A stretch of DNA of 64,000 bases, taken from NCBI RefSeq assembly GCF_019801965.1, contig NZ_JAHVIA010000005.1, positions 248,001 through 312,000 of the forward strand, given 5' to 3'. The stretch's first letter is position 1. The number at the start of each line of letters is the position of its first letter. Of the stretch, positions 1-8,748 are shown in pieces. This DNA is from Salipiger bermudensis (GTDB lineage Bacteria; Pseudomonadota; Alphaproteobacteria; Rhodobacterales; Rhodobacteraceae). Made by a program: the position numbers and the translations under genes. The notes below the pieces were generated by a model. That model was not told the DNA's origin, made no database searches, and was given only the letters and a program-made list of their open reading frames with translations.

Positions 1-1
1 C

Positions 2-142
2 CACCGCCCGACCTCCTCCGAGACCGAGGCGAAGAAACGCGCCAAGGCCCTGCGCAAGGCCCCGAAGAAACGCCGGAAGAAGAGCCTCGGAAAGAAGGCG
101 GCCAAGGGCCTCTTCGACCTGCTCGACGACATCTTCGACTGA
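2..142 (+). CDS. 3' end of an unidentified gene (partial)
   Basis: An open frame enters from the left edge and ends at the TGA at 140-142, giving 46 visible residues. They are very rich in Lys and Arg (the stretch APKKRRKKSLGKKAAK) and then end in an acidic-hydrophobic tail, LFDLLDDIFD. Codon use, with a strong third-position G/C bias, matches the neighbouring genes, so this is probably a real coding end. No family can be recognised from so short and biased a piece. The start lies outside the window. Confidence 0.45.
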   Translation, partial: HRPTSSETEAKKRAKALRKAPKKRRKKSLGKKAAKGLFDLLDDIFD

Positions 143-171
143 CCTGCACCGCCCCCCGCGCCTCCCCGGCA

Positions 172-237
172 TCTTCTCTGGTTGAAAAATACCTCGGGGT
201 GAATGCCGCCCCGGGCGGCAGAGGGGCAGCGCCCCTC
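172..237 (+). repeat. intergenic repeat, copy 1 (TCTTCTCTGGTT...CCTCGGGG family)
   Basis: The copy begins TCTTCTCTGGTT, runs through an A-rich step and the core TACCTCGGGGTGAAT, and closes with two GC-rich palindromes (GCCGCCCCGGGCGGC and GAGGGGCAGCGCCCCTC). The same architecture recurs elsewhere in the window. It lies between a gene end and the ribB leader, and codes for nothing. Confidence 0.8.
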
Positions 238-279
238 TGCCGCCTCAACTCGCGCCGCCCCCAAAGCGCCTCCCACGCA

Positions 280-347
280 TCTTCTCTGGTTCCACAAATA
301 CCTCGGGGTGAATGCCGCCCCGCGGGCGGCAGAGGGGCAGCGCCCCT
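280..347 (+). repeat. intergenic repeat, copy 2 (tandem with copy 1)
   Basis: This is a second copy 108 bp after the first, in the same orientation. It has the same core (CCTCGGGGTGAATGCCGCC) and the same terminal palindromes. The flanks also match (GCGCCTCCC precedes both), so the unit was tandemly duplicated together with its flank. It sits about 80 bp upstream of the ribB start and could be transcribed into the rib leader. I see no FMN riboswitch here. Confidence 0.8.
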
Positions 348-426
348 TCCTATCTCTCCGCAAAACTGCCCTAGCCATTTTGCCCCGCATCTCTTATCTG
401 GCAGGGACCAGACAGAAGGTGACGAG

Positions 427-1551
427 ATGGCGGATTTCGAAAGCCCCGGCCCGGTCGAATCGGACTGGAAGGATGCAATCTCCCCGATCGAGGAGATCAT
501 CGAAGATGCGCGCAACGGGCGCATGTTCATCCTGGTCGACCACGAGGATCGCGAGAACGAGGGCGATCTGGTGATCCCGGCGCAATGGGCCACCCCCGAC
601 GCGATCAACTTCATGGCCACCCACGGGCGCGGCCTGATCTGCCTGTCGATGTCCGCCGAGCGCTGTGACCAGCTCGGGCTCGAACTGATGTCGACCAACA
701 ATTCCTCGCGCCACGAGACCGCCTTTACGATCTCGATCGAGGCGCGCGAGGGCGTCACCACGGGCATCTCCGCCGCCGACCGCGCCCGCACCATCGCCGT
801 GGCGATCGACGCCTCCAAGGGCGCCGCCGACATTGCGACCCCGGGCCATGTCTTCCCGCTGCGCGCCAGGTCGGGCGGCGTGCTGGTGCGCGCCGGCCAT
901 ACCGAGGCGGCGGTCGACGTGTCGCGCCTTGCCGGGCTCAATTCCGCCGGGGTGATCTGCGAGATCATGAACGAGGACGGCTCGATGTCGCGCCTGCCCG
1001 AGTTGGTCTCCTTCGCGCAGAAGCACGGGCTCAAGATCGGCACGATCTCCGACCTGATCGCCTATCGCCGCCGCCACGACAATCTGGTGCGCGTCGAGCG
1101 CTCGCAGACCGTCACCTCCGAGTTCGGCGGCGAGTGGGACATGCGGATCTACTCCGACACCACCCATGGCGATGAGCACATCGTGCTCTCCAAAGGCGAC
1201 CTCACCACCGACGAGCCGGTGCTCGTGCGGATGCACGCGCTCGACCCGATGCTCGACATCGCCGGCACCGGCCATGCCGGCCGCGCCAACGAGTTCCGCG
1301 ACGCCATGACCACCGTGGCCGAGGAAGGCCGCGGCGTGGTCGTGCTGCTGCGCGACACCGCGATGAAGCTCGATCCCGAGGAAGGCAGCTCGCCCAAGAC
1401 GCTGCGCCAGTACGGGCTCGGCGCGCAGATCCTGTCGTCGCTCGGCCTGTCGAAGCTGGTGCTGTTGACCAATTCGCCGACCCCCAAGGTAGTGGGGCTC
1501 GATGCCTACGGGCTCGAGATCGTCGGCACCCGCAAGATCGGAGACGCCTGA
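427..1551 (+). CDS. ribB: 3,4-dihydroxy-2-butanone-4-phosphate synthase with degenerate GTP cyclohydrolase II domain
   Basis: The 374-residue protein makes the four-carbon unit of riboflavin, 3,4-dihydroxy-2-butanone 4-phosphate, from ribulose 5-phosphate in the cytoplasm. The N-terminal RibB domain (about residues 20-225) holds the acidic signature DHEDRENEGDLV (38-49), whose acidic residues are associated with metal and substrate binding. The C-terminal part (about 235-374) aligns in outline with RibA but contains no cysteine at all. The three zinc ligands of GTP cyclohydrolase II are therefore missing and this half cannot be a normal RibA. I chose ATG 427 because homology begins there; the open frame reaches back to 199 only through repeat DNA. 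The stop overlaps the ribH start as TGATG, implying translational coupling in a ribB-ribH-nusB operon. Confidence 0.93.
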   Translation: MADFESPGPVESDWKDAISPIEEIIEDARNGRMFILVDHEDRENEGDLVIPAQWATPDAINFMATHGRGLICLSMSAERCDQLGLELMSTNNSSRHETAFTISIEAREGVTTGISAADRARTIAVAIDASKGAADIATPGHVFPLRARSGGVLVRAGHTEAAVDVSRLAGLNSAGVICEIMNEDGSMSRLPELVSFAQKHGLKIGTISDLIAYRRRHDNLVRVERSQTVTSEFGGEWDMRIYSDTTHGDEHIVLSKGDLTTDEPVLVRMHALDPMLDIAGTGHAGRANEFRDAMTTVAEEGRGVVVLLRDTAMKLDPEEGSSPKTLRQYGLGAQILSSLGLSKLVLLTNSPTPKVVGLDAYGLEIVGTRKIGDA

Positions 1552-2102
1552 TGGCCTCGAACGAAGAGCATTACACCCTGCCGCGTCCGGAATTCGACAA
1601 GCCGGTCAAGATCCTCATCGTGGTGGCGCCCTATTACAAGCAGATCGCCGAGCAGCTGGTCGCCGGCGCCACCGCCGAGATCGAGGCGGCGGGCGGCTTT
1701 CACGAGGTGATCGAGGTGCCGGGCGCACTCGAGGTGCCCTCGGCCATCGGCATCGCCGAGCGCATGTCGAACTTCGACGGCTACGTGGCGCTCGGCTGCG
1801 TGATCCGCGGCGAGACCACCCATTACGACACCGTCTGCAACGACAGCTCGCGCGGGCTGACGCTGCTGGGGCTTCAGGGCCTGTGCATCGGCAACGGAAT
1901 CCTCACGGTCGAGAACTACGATCAGGCCTGGGCCCGGGCCGAGGCGGCGGGCCAGAACAAGGGCGGCGGCGCCGCCGCTGCGGCCTTGCATCTGATCGCG
2001 CTGGCCCGTAGGTGGGGCGGCGCCCGCAAGGGGGTGGGATTCGTCCCGTCCCGCGACGAGTATCAGATCGCGGGCGCCTCACGAGGAAACGACAGCGCAT
2101 GA
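1551..2102 (+). CDS. ribH: 6,7-dimethyl-8-ribityllumazine synthase
   Basis: RibH condenses the ribB product with 5-amino-6-ribitylamino-uracil to give lumazine, the penultimate step of riboflavin synthesis. The 183-residue product shows the family motif GCVIRGETTHYD (residues 82-93), with the active-site His at about 91, and the phosphate-binding stretch VPGALEVP (57-64). It is slightly longer than typical RibH because of an N-terminal extension of about 17 residues. The start overlaps the ribB stop by one base and the stop overlaps the nusB start as ATGA, so the three genes are probably translationally coupled. Riboflavin synthase and RibD are not in the window. Confidence 0.93.
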   Translation: MASNEEHYTLPRPEFDKPVKILIVVAPYYKQIAEQLVAGATAEIEAAGGFHEVIEVPGALEVPSAIGIAERMSNFDGYVALGCVIRGETTHYDTVCNDSSRGLTLLGLQGLCIGNGILTVENYDQAWARAEAAGQNKGGGAAAAALHLIALARRWGGARKGVGFVPSRDEYQIAGASRGNDSA

Positions 2103-2590
2103 CCACCCCGGACACCCCCCCGGCCCTCTCGGGCAATCAGAAGCGGCGGATGAAATCCGCCTCGCGGCTCTACGCGGTGCAGGCCCTGTACCAGATGGAA
2201 GCGGGGGACGTGACCGTCGAGAAGGTGCAGCGCGAATTCGTCGATTACCGCTTCGGCGCCGAGATCGAGGAAGGCGTCGAGATGCTCGAGGGCGACGTGA
2301 CGCTGTTCGGCAAGATCACCTCGTCGGCGGTCAACTGGCAGGCCAGGATCGACCAGATGACCGACCGCGCGCTGGTCGCCAAGTGGCCGATCGCCCGTAT
2401 CGACCCGACCCTGCGGGCGCTGTTCCGCGCCGCCGGCGCCGAGCTCGTCGACAGCGACACCCCGCCCAAGGTGGTGATCTCGGAATATGTCGAGGTGGCC
2501 GCCGCGTTCTTCCCCGAGGGCCGCGAGCCGCGCTTCGTCAACGCCGTGCTCGATCACATGGCCCGCGAGGCACGCCCCGAGGCGTTCTGA
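2099..2590 (+). CDS. nusB: transcription antitermination factor NusB
   Basis: NusB binds boxA RNA together with NusE (ribosomal protein S10) and promotes antitermination on rRNA operons. The 163-residue all-helical product starts at MTTPDTPP and carries the family's opening helix SASRLYAVQALYQME and the later stretch ISEYVEVAAAFF. The start codon ATG overlaps the ribH stop (ATGA). Coupling of nusB to ribH is common in proteobacteria, so the context supports the call. The longer open frame upstream is a shadow of ribH. Confidence 0.92.
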   Translation: MTTPDTPPALSGNQKRRMKSASRLYAVQALYQMEAGDVTVEKVQREFVDYRFGAEIEEGVEMLEGDVTLFGKITSSAVNWQARIDQMTDRALVAKWPIARIDPTLRALFRAAGAELVDSDTPPKVVISEYVEVAAAFFPEGREPRFVNAVLDHMAREARPEAF

Positions 2591-2710
2591 GCCCCGGGCG
2601 GTGACGCCTGCCCCTGCCCCATGACCCCGCCGCGCGGCCGCTCCGCCGCGCGCAGCCGCTTGCGCGATTTTCGCGCAGCTCCCTGTCATACCTCTGTTAC
2701 ACTTCCGGGT

Positions 2711-2998
2711 ATGCGCATCCTCGCCCTGATTCCCGTCCTGCTCCCGGCCCCTGCCCTCGCAGCCTCGCCGATTGCCGAGGTGCTCTGCGAACCGGCACCC
2801 CAGATGACCGAACGCCTCGCAAAGCGCTACGGCGCCACGCTTTCGTCGACCGGGCTGCGCAATCCCGAGGAGGTGGTCGAGCTCTGGACCGATGCGCAGG
2901 GCGACTGGACCATGGTCATCGCCTACGCCTCCGGCACCTCCTGCATCGTCGCCATGGGCGAGCACTGGGCGCAGCTCGCGCCACAAGATCCGGCGTAA
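2711..2998 (+). CDS. small secreted protein of unknown function
   Basis: This 95-residue product has a clear signal peptide, MRILALIPVLLPAPALA, with a plausible AxA cleavage site. A mature part of about 78 residues follows, with two cysteines (in VLCEPAP and TSCIVAM) spaced so that they could form one disulfide. The pattern AQGDWTMVIAYASGTSCIVAMG resembles small periplasmic proteins common in Rhodobacterales, but I do not recognise a named family. It stands alone between nusB (120 bp upstream) and parE (112 bp downstream) on the same strand. I chose ATG 2711 because the signal peptide begins exactly there. Confidence 0.75.
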   Translation: MRILALIPVLLPAPALAASPIAEVLCEPAPQMTERLAKRYGATLSSTGLRNPEEVVELWTDAQGDWTMVIAYASGTSCIVAMGEHWAQLAPQDPA

Positions 2999-3110
2999 TC
3001 CACAGGCTTTCCCCCATGATCGTGGGGGCCGACGCCGCGCGGACCCTTTTCGCGGCTGTTCCGCTCTGCCATAATCCCTGCCAATCAACGATCAGAACGA
3101 GCAGCGCACC

Positions 3111-5069
<1,959 letters not shown>

Positions 5070-5110
5070 GCGGGCCTGACTGCCCGGCCAGTTTCCCCGC
5101 GAACCGCCTG

Positions 5111-5290
5111 GGCGCCGCCGCGCATCGCCGGACCGCGGGGCGGCGCCCAGGCGTGGATCCTCTCGATTTATCCCGGCCAAGTCCGAAAGACCTCGACACG
5201 CGGCACCAAGACTTACCAAATCGCCGGCCCGTGCGGGCGGTCCGGCGATGCGCGGCGGCCTGCGGCCTTGATTCCGCGCAGGGGCGATGA
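5111..5290 (+). repeat. 180-bp non-coding direct repeat, copy A
   Basis: Between parE and cbiZ, a segment containing GATCCTCTCGATTTATCCC, then GACCTCGACACGCGGCA, then CCTTGATTCCGCGCAGG is present twice, about 240 bp apart in the same orientation. Copy A begins near the GCCGCCGCGC run and ends near ATGATCG. Identity is high in the central 130 bp and falls at the edges. No reading frame is conserved between the copies, so this is a duplicated intergenic element, not a gene. Confidence 0.8.
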
Positions 5291-5351
5291 TCGATCGACC
5301 GTGATGGAGATGACCTGTTTTGCTAGTGCGAAAGCCAGTGAACCGCCTTCG

Positions 5352-5530
5352 ACGCCGCCGCGCCATCGCCGGCCCGCGGGATGGCGATGCAACCTCCGAT
5401 CCTCTCGATTTATCCCGGCCACGTCCGAAAGACCTCGACACGCGGCATCAGGCCTCACCAAATCGCCAGCCCGGGGGGCGGGCCGGCGATGGCGCGGCGG
5501 CCTTCGGCCTTGATTCCGCGCAGGCGTGAG
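5352..5530 (+). repeat. 180-bp non-coding direct repeat, copy B
   Basis: This is the second copy of the element downstream of parE, ending about 65 bp before the cbiZ start. It shares the runs TCTCGATTTATCCCGGCCA and GTCCGAAAGACCTCGACACG with copy A. The two copies, together with the unique 60 bp between them, fill almost the whole 525-bp gap. Confidence 0.8.
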
Positions 5531-5594
5531 GATCGAGGCTTGCACCCGCGGGCTCGACAGGTTTCAAAAAGGCCTGAAACCACTCGGGCCGCCC

Positions 5595-6248
5595 ATGCTC
5601 ACCCTCTCCCCGCCCTGGCTGACCTTCGATCTCTGCCAGCCACACCAGGTCCTCAGCTTCGCGCCACATAATGGCGGGCTGGTCGAGGCGCGCCGCATCC
5701 TGTGGCGCGAGGTGCGCAATGCCGACCTGTCGGAGGATCTCGACGCCATCGCCTGGCTCGAAGCCCAGCTCGAGGACCGCAGGGCCACCGACGCCGTCTG
5801 TTTCCTGACCTCGCGCAAGCTCGAGGCCCACCGCACCGCCGAGGCCACCGAAGGCGGCGTCACCGCCACCGCCGTGGTCACCGCCGGCCTGTCGAATGCC
5901 GAGCGCATCGGCAGCCGCCTGCCGCAGACCTGGCTGCAACCGGCGAAGGACTGGGGCACCATCAACATCGCGCTGCGCCTCTCGTGCCCGCTCGGCCAGA
6001 CCGCCCTCATCGAGGCGCTGAGCCTCGTGGCCGAGGCCCGCACCGCCGCCGTGCTCGACGCGGGCACGCTGCTGCCCACCGGGCCCGCCACCGGGACCGG
6101 CACCGACTGCATCGCCGTGGCCGCCCCCGCGGGCTCCGCCGCCTTCGCCGGCAAGCACACCGCCGCAGGCCACGCGCTTGGCCGCGCCGTCTATGATGCG
6201 ACCCTCGCCGCGGTGCAGGACTGGCAGCGCGACGCGGCAGGCTGGTGA
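5595..6248 (+). CDS. cbiZ: adenosylcobinamide amidohydrolase (CbiZ family)
   Basis: CbiZ hydrolyses the aminopropanol side chain of adenosylcobinamide to adenosylcobyric acid, so that incomplete or foreign corrinoids can be remodelled. The 217-residue product fits the family by length and by its motifs: APHNGGLVEARRILWREVRN (residues 28-47), the segment TAVVTAGLSNAERIG and the C-terminal GHALGRAVYDA. I chose ATG 5595 (MLTLSPPW) because the upstream frame runs through repeat DNA. It is far from the btuBFCD cluster at 32-37 kb and shows no cobalamin riboswitch of its own. Assignment rests on motif memory, not on a search. Confidence 0.8.
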   Translation: MLTLSPPWLTFDLCQPHQVLSFAPHNGGLVEARRILWREVRNADLSEDLDAIAWLEAQLEDRRATDAVCFLTSRKLEAHRTAEATEGGVTATAVVTAGLSNAERIGSRLPQTWLQPAKDWGTINIALRLSCPLGQTALIEALSLVAEARTAAVLDAGTLLPTGPATGTGTDCIAVAAPAGSAAFAGKHTAAGHALGRAVYDATLAAVQDWQRDAAGW

Positions 6249-6366
6249 GCCGCGCGGCACTGCGCAAGCGACTCGCTCACATCTGCGTCAGGCGCCGCAG
6301 GCAACGCTTCGCGAAACTGCCCGCGCGAGGCTAGCCTCACCCCATCGCCACGATGGAGCCACGCCC

Positions 6367-7071
6367 ATGCGCCGCCTCGCCCTCGCCCTCTCGCTGCTCG
6401 CCGCCCCGGCGCTCGCACAGGACACCGATCTCGAGCTGGTGCTGCTGGCCGACAGCTCCGGCTCGATCTCGCCCGATGAGTTGATGTTCCAGCGCGAGGG
6501 CTACGCGCAGGCGATGACCGACCCGGCGGTGCTCGCCGCCATCGCCAACACCGCCTATGGCGAGATCGCGGTGACCTACATGGAGTGGGCCGCGCATCAG
6601 GGGCAGGTGGTGAAATGGATGCGCATCCGCGATGCCGAGGACGCACAGGAGTTCGCCGACCAGCTCCTGACCACCCCGCGCATGGCATTCGGGCGCAACG
6701 CCATCGGCTCGGCGCTGCTCGAGGCGGCGCGGCAGATCGAGGCCAATGACATCGACGGCTGGCGCAAGGTGATCGACTTCTCCGGCGACAGCGCCGGAAA
6801 CTGGTCCGGCCCGCCCATCGAGCAGGCCCGCGACGCGGTGCTCGCGAAGGGCATCACCATCAACGCCCTGCCGATCCTGCGCCCTGACGATCCGGGCCGC
6901 GCGCAGGGCGGGCTCGAGGCGATCTACGAGCAGCGCATCATTGGCGGGCTCGGCGCCTTCGTGGTCACCGCCGAGGACCGCACCAGCTTTGCCGAAGCGG
7001 TGAAGCGCAAGCTGATCCTCGAGATCTCCTCCTCCGGCATGGTCGAAAAGCGCCACGCCGCCGCCGAGTGA
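6367..7071 (+). CDS. secreted VWA-domain protein (DUF1194 type)
   Basis: The 234-residue protein has a signal peptide, MRRLALALSLLAAPALAQ, then one von Willebrand factor A domain. The metal-ion-dependent adhesion site DxSxS is intact (D29, S31 and S33 in LADSSGSIS), so divalent-metal-dependent ligand binding is plausible. The pattern TYMEWAAHQGQVV and VIDFSGDSAGNW matches the DUF1194 family found widely in Rhodobacterales; its function is not established. The start is the ATG at the signal peptide, not an upstream in-frame codon inside cbiZ. It probably acts in the periplasm or outside the cell. Confidence 0.82.
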   Translation: MRRLALALSLLAAPALAQDTDLELVLLADSSGSISPDELMFQREGYAQAMTDPAVLAAIANTAYGEIAVTYMEWAAHQGQVVKWMRIRDAEDAQEFADQLLTTPRMAFGRNAIGSALLEAARQIEANDIDGWRKVIDFSGDSAGNWSGPPIEQARDAVLAKGITINALPILRPDDPGRAQGGLEAIYEQRIIGGLGAFVVTAEDRTSFAEAVKRKLILEISSSGMVEKRHAAAE

Positions 7072-7125
7072 GCCCCTTGTGAAACGGCGCTTGCGCCCGC
7101 CCCCAGCCTCTGCCCCTATCGGCCC

Positions 7126-7809
7126 ATGCGTATCCTGGTTTTCTCCCTGTGCCTCCTGATCGCCGCCTGCGGCCGTCCCCTGACCGAGAACGAGGTCTCG
7201 TTCCTGACCGCCATGCAGGGGCCCGGCTTCGACGGCGAGCGCATCCGCTTCCATGACGGGCTCTGGGCCGGGCAGATCACCTACCAGCGCCCGATCCGCC
7301 CGCGGCTGACTTGCATGGAGCGCATGTGGCCGCCCTCGCGCGGCGAGACCGTCACCGTTTCGCCCGGCGCGATGACCCTGTTCCGCCACGTGTTCTACCG
7401 CGAGGATCTCTACCGCGAGGATTTCGTGCCCGATTATCCCGAGCGCATCGACCTGGCCGACGCGATGCTGCTGGCGCATGAGGCCACCCATGTCTGGCAG
7501 TGGGAGAACCGCGCCCGCACCGGCTATTCGCCGCTGAAGGCCGCGCGCGAGCATCGCGTCTCCGAGGATCCCTACCTGTTCGATCCCGAGAACAGCGCCC
7601 GGTTCCTCGATCACGGCTTCGAGCAGCAGGGCGCCATCGTCGAGGAATATGTCTGCTGCCACGTGCTCGACCCGGACGCGCCGCGCACCGCGCGGCTGCG
7701 CGAGATGATTTCGGCCGAGATGCCGGTCGCCGGGCTCGAGGCGGTGCTGGACGATCCCGAGGTGCTGGTGCCGTGGCGCGGCATCCAGCCCGAGGGCATC
7801 TGCCGCTGA
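7126..7809 (+). CDS. putative lipoprotein with HExxH zinc-binding motif
   Basis: The 227-residue product opens with a lipoprotein signal (MRILVFSLCLLIAAC; lipobox IAAC, Cys15). A mature domain follows with AHEATHVWQWENR, in which H118, E119 and H122 form an HExxH motif typical of zincin metallopeptidases. Nearby FRHVFYREDLYREDF and the acidic segment FEQQGAIVEEYVCC could supply a third ligand. I recognise similarity to small HExxH-containing proteins of Rhodobacterales (the 'H-E-x-T-H-V-W-Q' type) but no named enzyme. It lies 55 bp after the VWA gene on the same strand and converges with the L,D-transpeptidase, with 10 bp between the stops. Protease activity is inferred. Confidence 0.7.
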   Translation: MRILVFSLCLLIAACGRPLTENEVSFLTAMQGPGFDGERIRFHDGLWAGQITYQRPIRPRLTCMERMWPPSRGETVTVSPGAMTLFRHVFYREDLYREDFVPDYPERIDLADAMLLAHEATHVWQWENRARTGYSPLKAAREHRVSEDPYLFDPENSARFLDHGFEQQGAIVEEYVCCHVLDPDAPRTARLREMISAEMPVAGLEAVLDDPEVLVPWRGIQPEGICR

Positions 7810-7819
7810 GCGACGCCGC

Positions 7820-8242
7820 TCAGGGAGTGATGACGATCCGCGTCTGCTCGAAGCCGGTCTCCTGCACGGCGTCGAACAGCAGCCGGGCGTTGCCCGGTTC
7901 GAGCCGCACGCAGCCCGCGGAGGCCGGGGTACCCAGCCGGTCGACCGCCGTCGTGCCGTGGATCGCGTAATTGCCGCTGAAGAAGATCGACCACGGCATC
8001 GGCGCGTTGTCGTAGAGGGTCGAATAATGCATCCGCTCGAGCCGGTAGGGCGTGAAGGTGCCAAGCGGGGTGCACTTGCCGGCCCGCGCGGTGGAGACCG
8101 GCCAGACATGCGTGGCGAGGCCACCCTCGACCACCGTCATCTCCTGCTCGGAGAGATCGATCTCGATCCGCAATTCCTGCGCGCCCGCCGGGACGGCGAG
8201 CATCGCGAGCGCCAGAACGAGCAGCCCGGCCAAGGCGCGCAT
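7820..8242 (-). CDS. L,D-transpeptidase (YkuD domain)
   Basis: YkuD-type L,D-transpeptidases form 3-3 peptidoglycan cross-links or attach proteins to the wall. The 140-residue product has a signal peptide (MRALAGLLVLALAMLAVPAGAQ) and then the catalytic pattern HG...SAGCVR, with the nucleophilic cysteine in ASAGCVRL. I chose ATG 8242 because GGGGAGG lies six bases upstream on this strand. An in-frame ATG at 8257 overlaps the cytochrome stop as TGATG and is a fair alternative. It is translated after the cytochrome gene and probably belongs to the same transcript. It is short for the family but has the whole catalytic core. Confidence 0.85.
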   Translation of the reverse strand: MRALAGLLVLALAMLAVPAGAQELRIEIDLSEQEMTVVEGGLATHVWPVSTARAGKCTPLGTFTPYRLERMHYSTLYDNAPMPWSIFFSGNYAIHGTTAVDRLGTPASAGCVRLEPGNARLLFDAVQETGFEQTRIVITP

Positions 8243-8256
8243 CTCGGTCCTCCCCA

Positions 8257-8664
8257 TCAGTCCGGCTTCTGGATCTCGCGCAGGTAGGTCACCAGATCGA
8301 CCACCGGCCCCGAGGTCAGCACCGGCTGCCCGGCGGGCGTCTTGATCGGGACGTCGAACACGCCCTCGAAGAAATCGCCATAGACCGGCATCGGAGAGCC
8401 GTGACTGACCAGAGGATCGCGGCCGTCGATGCGCTTGACGATGCGCTCGAGCGGGAAGGCCCCGCCATTGGCCGCCGAGAGCTCGGTCAGGTTGACCGGC
8501 TTGATCAGCAGCACCCCGGCCATCGGACCGTCGCCCCGCCCTTCCAGCCCGTGGCAGGTGGCGCAATGGGTGTGATAGAGCCCGCGGCCGATATCGGCAT
8601 CCTGCGCCGCAGCCGCCGCGCCGAGCGCGGCAAGCGCCAGAGTTGTGATGATGATGCGTCGCAT
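8257..8664 (-). CDS. periplasmic c-type cytochrome
   Basis: The 135-residue protein has a signal peptide (ending in AAAAAQ) and one CXXCH haem-attachment motif, CATCH (C34, C37, H38). A later methionine in SHGSPMPVYGDFF is a candidate sixth ligand. It belongs to the monohaem class I cytochromes and should carry electrons in the periplasm. A good ribosome-binding site, GGGGAG, sits six bases before the ATG. The stop codon overlaps a possible start of the L,D-transpeptidase, suggesting co-transcription. Its redox partner is not visible in the window. Confidence 0.85.
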   Translation of the reverse strand: MRRIIITTLALAALGAAAAAQDADIGRGLYHTHCATCHGLEGRGDGPMAGVLLIKPVNLTELSAANGGAFPLERIVKRIDGRDPLVSHGSPMPVYGDFFEGVFDVPIKTPAGQPVLTSGPVVDLVTYLREIQKPD

Positions 8665-8748
8665 GAGACTCTCCCCTTGCTATGCCGGGCAGTCTCTCAC
8701 CCCGCAGGAGGCCACGCCTTGATACGGGTCAAGCCGCCCGGCCGATGC

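Noticed and set aside
172-347. The tandem repeats as a CRISPR array
   Set aside because: Only two units, 108 bp apart, with the intervening DNA also similar, no cas genes and copies elsewhere between unrelated genes.
143-426. An FMN riboswitch in the ribB leader
   Set aside because: None of the conserved RFN-element blocks is present; the gap is filled by two copies of the dispersed repeat.
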